DNA from: JAXGPP01 sp964436865
GTDB lineage: Bacteria; Planctomycetota; Planctomycetia; Pirellulales; Thermoguttaceae
Direction: 5' to 3'
Assembly: GCA_964436865.1 (NCBI GenBank)
Contig: CAYTFK010000432.1
Coordinates: forward strand, 1-5,016
Length of the DNA: 5,016 nt
Part shown: positions 1-5,016 of the stretch, in pieces
How positions within the stretch are numbered: the first letter of the stretch is position 1
How the letters are laid out: every line of letters begins with the position of its first letter
Position numbers and translations under genes: made by a program
The notes under the pieces: generated by a model
What the model saw: the letters and a program-made list of their open reading frames with translations, nothing else
What the model was told of the DNA's origin: nothing
Database searches by the model: none

Positions 1-2393
1 ACCAGTTCGCGCGGCAGGCCCGGCTGGCCCGATGCCTTACTCGGCTCTCCGCCGCCGCCCAACGCCCGGCTGAGCCCCTCCAGGAGCGACATCCCGGCGG
101 TGATCACGTCGGACCAGGCCTCTTCGGGTGGACGCCCTCCACTAGGCTCCCGGCGACGCCTCTCCCCGCTCGGCGGCCGTGCGTGGCCGTTGCCCTCGCC
201 GTTGCCTTCGATGGTTCGCTGCACCGGAGCCCCGGCGGAGATCGACCCGGTCGCCGATTCAACCGATTCCATGAACCGCTTCAGCCGTGTGCCGCCAAGG
301 AAAACTTCGTCCTTTCCGCCGTCGAGCACGCCGGAGAATACGGCTGTCTTGAAGCTCAACAGCGAGAGCATTCCCTCCTCGATCGTCCCTTGGGCGATGA
401 GATGCACCACGCGCACCGGCCGGTGCTGGCCCAAGCGGTGCACCCGGCCGATCCGCTGCTCGAGCACGGCCGGGTTCCACGGCTGGTCGAGGTTCAGCAC
501 CACGTCGGCGTGCTGCAGGTTGAGCCCCACGCCGCCGGCATCGGTGGACAGGAACAGCCGGCAATCGGGATCCTCGCGGAACTGGCGGACGAGATCCTTC
601 CGCTGGCGGCCCGGCACGCCGCCATGGAACAGCACGTGCCCCAGCTTGCGGGCCTTGAGTCGCCGCTCGACCAGTTCGTGCATGCGGAGCCACTGGCTGA
701 ACACCACCACCTTGCTCTCTTGCGTCTCGAGCACGTCGGAAAGCACCTTGAGCGCTTCGTCGGCCTTGAAGCCGTAGTCGGTCTTCTTGTCGAGCAGGTA
801 CGTGCTGTTGCACGACATCCGCATGTTCTGCAGCGCGATCATCAGCCGCTGCTGGTCGCTCTCGGAGAGAAAACCGAACCGCTTCCACTTCTGCACGATC
901 CGGCCGACCGTCTCGCGGTTCTCCTCGTGATGCTTCATCTGCTGGGGCGTCATCGGGAGAAACAGCCGCTTGTCGATCCGCTCCGGCAGTTCGGGCAGCA
1001 CCTCCTGCTTGGTGCGGCGGATGAGGATCGGCTTGAGCGTCTCGGAGATCTTCCCCAGGTTGCGATAGCCCACCACGCGACCCGTCTCGTCGACATGCTG
1101 GTGCGCGTCGAGGAAACGGAACATCGGCCCCAGGCGGAAGCGATCGACGAACTCGACGATCGAGTACAGCTCCTCGAGCCGGTTCTCCAGCGGTGTGCCG
1201 GTGAGCACAAAAGCATACTCCGACTCGATCCGCTTCACGCTCTGCGCCGTCCGCGTCTTCCAGTTCTTGATCCGCTGCGCTTCGTCGAGGATCACCAGGT
1301 CCGGCTGCCACTGGTGGATGAAATCGAGATCGCGGCAGATGACGTCGTAGTTGGTGATCTTGAACATCCCCTCGGCCCGGTAGAGCGATTCGCGCCGGGC
1401 CATGAGACCCTCGATCACTGTCGACTCGCGGCCGGTGAACTTCTCGATCTCGCGCTGCCACTGGTGCTTGAGCGACGTCGGGCAGACGATGAGCACGCGC
1501 TGGATCCCCATCGTCCGCGCGAGGATCTCCGTCGCGGCGATCGCCTGGATGGTCTTGCCCAGCCCCATGTCGTCGGCGATCAGGCAACGCCCCGCTCGGG
1601 CCGCGAACAGCGCGCCTTCGCACTGGTAAGGGTAGAGCTTCGTCCGCAGCAGCTTCTGCACCAGCGCGCTCTTCGCTCCGCGGGGCAAGGCCTGGTCGAT
1701 CCGCTCGGCCAATAGCGCCCGGTCCCGGACTCGCCCCACGTAAACCAGCGCGTCGTCGTAACAACGCACCTCGTGCTCGCCCGAAAGGGCCCGCTTCAGA
1801 AAGTCGGGAAATCGAGCGAACGCTTCCTCGGTCAACCGGCCGTCGGCGTCGAAGAACCGCCGGGCGTAGCGCACCAATTCCGCCGGACACTCGGTGCCCG
1901 CCCGGAAGACGACCTCGCGCTGCGGCCCGTAGCGCAGATAGATCTCCGAGTAGGCGGGCTGAAACCCGGCGGCCAGCGCCGCTTTGCCACCCGGCTTCCG
2001 CTCCAGTCGCGCCAGCGTGAATTCGACGTGCTTGCACGTGCCAAGCGTGTTGACGGCGAAATCGGGGCACGAGCAGAAGTTGTCGCCCGGCAGCCGGCCG
2101 CGGATCGCCACCCGGTAGACCCGCCTCGTCTGCGGGTTGGCCACCTCGAACTCGGAGAAAATGGGTTCATCGCCCAGGTTGCGGATGCGGAACTTCTGCT
2201 CCCGCCCGAACTGCCGCCGCAGTTCCACTTGCCACTCGTCGAGCGACATGTCGTCCGGCTTGCGGAGGCGCGAGATCTTCTTCTGGGCGGCCCCCGGTCT
2301 GCCCCGGCCGGCTCGCCGCGTCTTTCGGCCGGTTTGCGAACGTGCGGGCCTGGCCGGCGCCTCGGCCTCCTGAAGCGTGCTAGCGGGCGACAT
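1..2393 (-). CDS. SWIM zinc-finger SNF2-family DEAD/DEAH-box helicase (C-terminus cut by window edge)
   Basis: A Swi2/Snf2 ATPase, expected to use ATP to translocate on double-stranded DNA and remodel protein-DNA complexes in the cytoplasm. The 797 codons in the window have no stop, so the C-terminus lies beyond the left edge. Visible in order: a basic N-terminal tail with an AT-hook-like RGRP (residues 30-33); a SWIM zinc finger CxCx(10)CxH (C107, C109, C120, H122); Walker A DDMGLGKT (274-281); DEAQ box (370-373); motif III LTGTP (397-401); motif IV region VVVFSQW (562-568); motif V STDAGGVGLNLQ (616-627); motif VI QRIGRVHRLGQ (646-656). All ATPase motifs look intact. After about residue 715 the chain becomes a Gly/Pro/Arg-rich linker. 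The ATG at 2391-2393 is chosen because a purine-rich ribosome site lies just upstream and an in-frame stop (2448-2450) leaves no earlier ATG. The family call is secure; the substrate and pathway are unknown. Confidence 0.96.
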   Translation of the reverse strand, partial: MSPASTLQEAEAPARPARSQTGRKTRRAGRGRPGAAQKKISRLRKPDDMSLDEWQVELRRQFGREQKFRIRNLGDEPIFSEFEVANPQTRRVYRVAIRGRLPGDNFCSCPDFAVNTLGTCKHVEFTLARLERKPGGKAALAAGFQPAYSEIYLRYGPQREVVFRAGTECPAELVRYARRFFDADGRLTEEAFARFPDFLKRALSGEHEVRCYDDALVYVGRVRDRALLAERIDQALPRGAKSALVQKLLRTKLYPYQCEGALFAARAGRCLIADDMGLGKTIQAIAATEILARTMGIQRVLIVCPTSLKHQWQREIEKFTGRESTVIEGLMARRESLYRAEGMFKITNYDVICRDLDFIHQWQPDLVILDEAQRIKNWKTRTAQSVKRIESEYAFVLTGTPLENRLEELYSIVEFVDRFRLGPMFRFLDAHQHVDETGRVVGYRNLGKISETLKPILIRRTKQEVLPELPERIDKRLFLPMTPQQMKHHEENRETVGRIVQKWKRFGFLSESDQQRLMIALQNMRMSCNSTYLLDKKTDYGFKADEALKVLSDVLETQESKVVVFSQWLRMHELVERRLKARKLGHVLFHGGVPGRQRKDLVRQFREDPDCRLFLSTDAGGVGLNLQHADVVLNLDQPWNPAVLEQRIGRVHRLGQHRPVRVVHLIAQGTIEEGMLSLLSFKTAVFSGVLDGGKDEVFLGGTRLKRFMESVESATGSISAGAPVQRTIEGNGEGNGHARPPSGERRRREPSGGRPPEEAWSDVITAGMSLLEGLSRALGGGGEPSKASGQPGLPREL

Positions 2394-2399
2394 GGCCTT

Positions 2400-2409
2400 C
2401 TTCCTTCCT
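2400..2409 (-). promoter_or_regulatory. Ribosome binding site of the SNF2 helicase
   Basis: Read on the minus strand this is AGGAAGGAAG, ending seven bases before the ATG at 2393. It supports that ATG as the start. The closest alternative in the same frame is a GTG at 2442-2444, just after the in-frame stop. It would add 17 residues and lacks an obvious ribosome site. Confidence 0.6.
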
Positions 2410-2444
2410 GCGGGCTCCCAGCGGGCAAAGAAACACTCGTGCAC

Positions 2445-2474
2445 AGCCTACCGGGTATTCTCGGGCGTAGTCAA
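2445..2474 (-). promoter_or_regulatory. Possible promoter for the SNF2 helicase
   Basis: On the minus strand a TTGACT (2474-2469) is followed after 18 bases by TAGGCT (2450-2445). This matches the sigma-70 -35 box at 5 of 6 positions but the -10 box at only 3 of 6. A start near 2438 would give a leader of about 45 bases. The position suits independent transcription of the helicase, but such matches arise by chance and planctomycete promoters are poorly defined, so this is only a candidate. Confidence 0.2.
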
Positions 2475-2516
2475 GCAGCCCGGAAATCATGCATGGTAAG
2501 TGTTCGCCGTTCAGGC

Positions 2517-2592
2517 GGCGACTGGTCCGTTTTTCGGTGGATACGCCCGGTTTGACGCGCAATGCAATGGCCGACAACACGGACCTGTCCCC
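2517..2592. repeat. Imperfect inverted repeat, REP/MITE-like
   Basis: The left arm (2517-2530) reads GGCGACTGGTCCGT and the right arm (2579-2592) reads ACGGACCTGTCCCC. The reverse complement of the right arm matches the left at 12 of 14 positions. With one gap the pairing extends to about 21-22 bases per arm (2517-2537 and 2571-2592; 18 matches, 3 mismatches), with a 33-base spacer. The arm sequence recalls the GGGGACAGGTCC-type palindromes scattered between genes in many bacterial genomes and often linked to REP-associated Y1 transposases (RAYT). That link is from memory. The element contains no gene and lies about 120 bases before the helicase start. Confidence 0.55.
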
Positions 2593-2595
2593 TCC

Positions 2596-2633
2596 GGGCG
2601 CAGGCTGTGAACGGTTACCCACGCCTGCGGCCC
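2596..2633 (-). terminator. Strong GC-rich hairpin, possible 3' end structure of the exported-protein gene
   Basis: GGGCGCAGGC (2596-2605) pairs with GCCTGCGGCCC (2623-2633): ten base pairs, nearly all G-C, with one bulged base and a 17-base loop. On the minus strand it lies about 80-118 bases after the stop of the exported-protein gene. It could end or stabilise that transcript. No U-tract follows on either strand, so it is not a textbook intrinsic terminator; it may instead belong to the adjacent repeat. Confidence 0.35.
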
Positions 2634-2684
2634 GATCCTCCCGCCCGCTCTCCTCCCCTGGCGCCTTACCCCGGTCTTGAGCTG

Positions 2685-2711
2685 ATCGTAACCCGAAGCG
2701 CGAGCGAGGCC
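2685..2711. repeat. Short dispersed-repeat-like sequence (planctomycete type)
   Basis: The stretch containing CGTAACCCGAAGCGCGAGCG resembles a short sequence I recall as very abundant between genes in planctomycete genomes, where spurious translations give strings such as TRSASEG or LARASGY. Both strings can be read here: VTRSASE on the plus strand and LARASGY on the minus strand. It starts just past the stop codon of the exported-protein gene. Its CCCGAAGC (2692-2699) is also complementary to GCTTCGGG (2722-2729) inside the end of that gene. The dispersed nature cannot be shown from one window. Confidence 0.45.
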
Positions 2712-2713
2712 GG

Positions 2714-3718
2714 TCAAGGCTGCTTCGGGGCTAGGAAGCCCAATAGCGGCAGCCGCAACTGGCTCGACTCCAGGGCCTTGGCGATCGCCTTGTTGGCCTT
2801 GTCGCGAAGCTCCCCTTGCCGGTCGCGCAGCTCCTCGTTGATGAGGTCTTCCAGCGGCGAGCGGATCGTGTTGAGCGCGTCGTTCGAAAGGTCAAGCCGG
2901 CTCAGCGAGACCTCGATCTGGAGGATCCGTGGCGGGCTGAAGCCGGCGGTCGCCGCGCCCTCCGTCCCCACCTCGCCCACCACGCGCATCCGCACCGCGG
3001 TGCGAAAACCCGTCGACGCGCTCAGAGCGTCGGGAATGCGATAACGAACGTCGCCGCGGACAGGCAGATCGGCCTGGGCCACAAACAGCAGCGCCCGCCG
3101 GGCCGGGTCGCAGCGGCTGGTCAGTAGCGCCAGCCGCGAGATTCGCAACTCGGCTTTGCCGTCCAACGACGCCCGAATGCGATACTCCTCGGTGGCGCTG
3201 AACACCCGGTGGCGCTTGGTGCGGCCGAGGTCCTTCCAGGTCGGTGCGGGCAAGTCAACATACTCCTGTCGCCGCCGCCGCTTCGTCTTGTCGTACTCCT
3301 GCCCCTCCAACTCCGCAAGCGCCAGGCTGCTGATCGCCATTTCGGCCGTCGCGCGAATCCCCTCCGGCAGATCCTCGATGCGGAAGACTTCATAACCCGG
3401 CGTTTCTGCCGCGGCCGGTTGAAGCCACGCCTCATCAGGGGGCTCGGCCGGCCCCTTCACGCTCCGCCAGGCAGTCTGTTCCGCACCGGTCGGCACGAGC
3501 CACCGGCCGCTGGGCCCGCGGATCGCCATGCGGGCCTCGTCCGCCAGCAATTCCAGCGTCTCGCGCTCGCCCGGCGAAAAGCCGCCCGCGCGGATCTTGC
3601 CGTCGGGCTCCACGCGGAGCAGTCGGCCGGCCGGATTGCGCAGCACAACCGATTCGGCGGCCTCTAGCCGGGCGCTGGCGCCCAACGCCAGCAGTGCAAT
3701 GAGGAGCAGCCGACCCAT
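2714..3718 (-). CDS. Exported protein of unknown function with N-terminal fascin-like repeats
   Basis: I do not recognise a named family for this 334-residue protein. A short hydrophobic signal peptide (MGRLLLIALLALGASA) is likely cut near residue 20-21, so the mature protein should be outside the cytoplasm. Residues about 23-76 show two repeats, VVLRNPAGRLLRVEPDG and MAIRGPSGRWLVP, separated by ETLELL. This resembles the fascin/beta-trefoil pattern, but only about half of a full trefoil is visible. Residues 144-150 form a basic cluster (KTKRRRR). The rest is a predicted alpha/beta region (about 170-275) ending in a charged helix (about 285-318) that starts SPLEDLINEELRDRQ. The ATG at 3716-3718 has GGAG six bases upstream (3725-3728). 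It lies 120 bases after the CPBP gene and 320 bases before the helicase. That the gene is real is well supported by the signal peptide, ribosome site and full length; the function is not. Confidence 0.85.
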   Translation of the reverse strand: MGRLLLIALLALGASARLEAAESVVLRNPAGRLLRVEPDGKIRAGGFSPGERETLELLADEARMAIRGPSGRWLVPTGAEQTAWRSVKGPAEPPDEAWLQPAAAETPGYEVFRIEDLPEGIRATAEMAISSLALAELEGQEYDKTKRRRRQEYVDLPAPTWKDLGRTKRHRVFSATEEYRIRASLDGKAELRISRLALLTSRCDPARRALLFVAQADLPVRGDVRYRIPDALSASTGFRTAVRMRVVGEVGTEGAATAGFSPPRILQIEVSLSRLDLSNDALNTIRSPLEDLINEELRDRQGELRDKANKAIAKALESSQLRLPLLGFLAPKQP

Positions 3719-3766
3719 CGGTGACTCCGTTCTGAGCCTACCCCACCAGACTATTGGTCACGAGCG

Positions 3767-3784
3767 GCCGCATCCGGGCGCGGC
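3767..3784 (-). terminator. Small hairpin between the CPBP gene and the exported-protein gene
   Basis: GCCGC (3767-3771) and GCGGC (3780-3784) can form a five-base-pair stem with an eight-base loop, 55-72 bases after the CPBP stop codon. There is no U-tract and the stem is short, so a terminator role is only possible. Otherwise the 120-base gap 3719-3838 shows only the ribosome site of the next gene. Confidence 0.15.
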
Positions 3785-3838
3785 TGCCACCCGTTCCAGT
3801 GTACCCTACCCGCCCCCGACCCGGCCACGGCGACCGCC

Positions 3839-4936
3839 TTATTGCCACGCCAGCGCGGTGAAGTTGGCGATGGCGTGGGCGATGGCCACCGGCCAGAGGC
3901 GCCGCTGGAGGCAGTAGACAAGTGCATAGACCAGCCCGACAGCGGCCACTCCGACCAGCGCGAGCCAGCCCTGGTAGATGTGGTAACTGGCGAAGAGGGC
4001 CGTCGATACCACGACTGCCAGCCCCGTCGAGCCCAGCAGGCGCTCAAGCCGGGTGATGAGATAGGCCCGCATGACGAACTCCTCGGCGAAGCCATTGGCC
4101 AGACTCGCAGCCAGCAGCAGCAATATGTCCCCCGCGCCGGACGGACTCGCCCAGTTGTAAGCCGGTTTCGACATCGCTTCGGCCAGGACCGAGGCCGGCA
4201 CCATCGACACGGCAACGTACCAGGCCATCCACGCGGCAAACCAGATAGCCACGCTCGACACAATATCCCCCGACCACGAGAACCGCACGATGCCGAACTG
4301 GGCGAGGCGCTCGCGGCCGAGGTGGAGGATTACCAAGAGCGGCAGCGCCACCCGGAGTGAACGGATGATGGTGAACAACTCCTGGCAGGCGAACGAGCAT
4401 TCCTGGGACACGCCGCCGCCTGCCGAGACAACCGCGGCGAAGAGGTCGGGCAGTACCGCCAGGCAGAAGACGGCGGTGACTTCGAACCACAGTCCGCGCG
4501 TCGTCCGCCCGGCTCTCACACTGGACTCGCGCGAACGGTCGACGGCGGATCGTGGCGCTGACGTGGACGTCGGCCGGCCGGGCACGTCGACATACTTGTG
4601 GCAATGGGGGCAGGTCTCCACGCCGCCACAGCGGTCGGCGGAAAGCGTGATGATCTGGCCGCACTCCTCGCAGGGAAACGTCACCCCGCCGGCCGCTGCC
4701 GCCTCGGCCTCCGACTGCTGTTCGCGGTGGGCTTCGAGGAGAGCGGCTGCCCTCGAAACGTCTGATTCGGCCACCTGGAGCTTTACGCCGCCGACCGCAC
4801 CCGACCAGAGCCAATTCGCGCCCACGATGTTGTCGTCGGCCAGGAACGTGCGGATGCCCTCCTGCTCCAGTACCTGCCGGTCGACCTCGGCCTGGAGCGG
4901 ATGCGAGTAAGTGGCAATCGTGGTGATCTTGTCCAT
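3839..4936 (-). CDS. DUF2007 / zinc-ribbon / CPBP intramembrane metalloprotease fusion
   Basis: A 365-residue membrane protein in three parts. Residues 1-70 match DUF2007 (putative signal-transducing or sensor domain, ATYSHPLQAEVDRQVLEQEG at 8-27 and VGGVKLQV at 48-55). A zinc ribbon has CEEC (89-92) and CPHC (109-112). After a Ser/Arg-rich linker, about seven hydrophobic segments run from residue 150 to the end. The last four hold the CPBP (CAAX/Abi, PF02517-type) signature: EExxxR (E285, E286, R290), FxxxH (F315, H319) and HxxxN (H354, N358). These residues form the metal-binding active site of Rce1-like proteases, so it looks catalytically complete. CPBP members include CAAX prenyl endopeptidases and bacteriocin-immunity proteins; the substrate here is unknown. 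The ATG at 4934-4936 is supported by GGGAG just upstream, though the spacing is short, and by DUF2007 starting right at the N-terminus. Confidence 0.95.
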   Translation of the reverse strand: MDKITTIATYSHPLQAEVDRQVLEQEGIRTFLADDNIVGANWLWSGAVGGVKLQVAESDVSRAAALLEAHREQQSEAEAAAAGGVTFPCEECGQIITLSADRCGGVETCPHCHKYVDVPGRPTSTSAPRSAVDRSRESSVRAGRTTRGLWFEVTAVFCLAVLPDLFAAVVSAGGGVSQECSFACQELFTIIRSLRVALPLLVILHLGRERLAQFGIVRFSWSGDIVSSVAIWFAAWMAWYVAVSMVPASVLAEAMSKPAYNWASPSGAGDILLLLAASLANGFAEEFVMRAYLITRLERLLGSTGLAVVVSTALFASYHIYQGWLALVGVAAVGLVYALVYCLQRRLWPVAIAHAIANFTALAWQ

Positions 4937-5016
4937 AGTCTCCCGCCTCGTCGGGCGCGTTGATCCGAGCGTTCCACCACCAGCCGATTGTAACGTCGCG
5001 CGCCTGTTCGGCAGAG

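Larger units (their letters stand above)
2394..2713. other. Structured intergenic region with no convincing gene
   Basis: This 320-base gap separates the exported-protein gene from the helicase. The short open frames crossing it (63-80 codons on both strands) overlap each other and the repeats, lack ribosome sites and resemble no known protein. Its content is structural: a candidate promoter (2445-2474), an inverted repeat (2517-2592), a hairpin (2596-2633), a pyrimidine-rich plus-strand tract (about 2635-2659) and a dispersed-repeat-like sequence (2685-2711). Confidence 0.6.

Noticed and set aside
183..1715. Long plus-strand open frame of 510 codons opposite the helicase
   Set aside because: It is codon-for-codon antisense to the helicase frame, a common artefact of GC-rich coding bias. 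Its product is a His/Leu/Glu-rich string with no recognisable domain, while every SNF2 motif reads on the other strand.
259..2070. Minus-strand open frame of 603 codons
   Set aside because: It is a shifted reading of the helicase gene giving an Arg/Ala/Gly-rich product. The complete motif series reads in a different frame, which is open from 2393 to the window edge.
1832..2428. Minus-strand open frame of 198 codons starting upstream of the helicase ATG
   Set aside because: It overlaps the helicase N-terminus out of frame and gives an Arg/Ser/Pro-rich product. The SWIM finger and SNF2 motifs are in the other frame.
2380..2622. Possible 80-residue minus-strand gene in the intergenic region
   Set aside because: It crosses the inverted repeat and the hairpin, lacks a clear ribosome site and domain, and overlaps the helicase start.
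2511..2717. Possible 68-residue minus-strand gene containing LARASGY
   Set aside because: It begins at the stop of the exported-protein gene and translates the dispersed-repeat-like sequence; such strings are typical spurious translations of that repeat.
4987..4992. TACAAT on the minus strand as a -10 box for the CPBP gene
   Set aside because: It matches a -10 box at 5 of 6 positions, but the sequence 17-18 bases upstream has no -35-like element and the window ends there, so it cannot be supported.
1..5016. CRISPR arrays, tRNA or rRNA genes, complete insertion sequences, defence or biosynthetic gene clusters
   Set aside because: No regularly spaced direct repeats, tRNA-like cloverleaf, rRNA sequence or transposase gene was seen. 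A CPBP protein and an SNF2 helicase both occur in defence systems, but their separation by an unrelated exported protein and a 320-base gap gives no reason to propose one here.

Overview
The window is GC-rich and all three supported genes lie on the minus strand, so they read from the right end to the left. Several signs suggest a planctomycete, probably of the Pirellulales type: a DUF2007 / zinc-ribbon / CPBP protease fusion, a SWIM plus SNF2 helicase, and an intergenic stretch resembling short dispersed repeats I recall from that phylum. No rRNA or marker gene is present, so this placement is an inference.

Layout from right to left. 4937-5016 is a short upstream stretch with no gene. 3839-4936 encodes a 365-residue membrane protein: an N-terminal DUF2007 domain, a four-cysteine zinc ribbon, and a C-terminal CPBP (CAAX/Abi-type) intramembrane protease domain with all its signature residues. 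After a 120-base gap, 2714-3718 encodes a 334-residue exported protein of unknown function. Its mature N-terminus looks like two fascin-type beta-trefoil repeats. 2394-2713 is a 320-base gap with no convincing gene but several structured elements: a REP-like imperfect inverted repeat, a strong hairpin, and a short sequence resembling a dispersed repeat. 1-2393 encodes a SWIM zinc-finger SNF2-family helicase whose C-terminus runs off the left edge.

The genes share orientation, but the gaps of 120 and 320 bases, the second full of hairpins, argue against one tight operon. I see no evidence that the three proteins act in one pathway. The helicase is a DNA/chromatin remodelling ATPase, the exported protein would work in the periplasm or envelope, and the CPBP protein sits in a membrane. 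Nothing here amounts to a clearly new multi-gene system. The items most worth a second look are the structured intergenic region, the exported protein with a partial fascin-like domain, and the domain fusions in the two recognisable genes.
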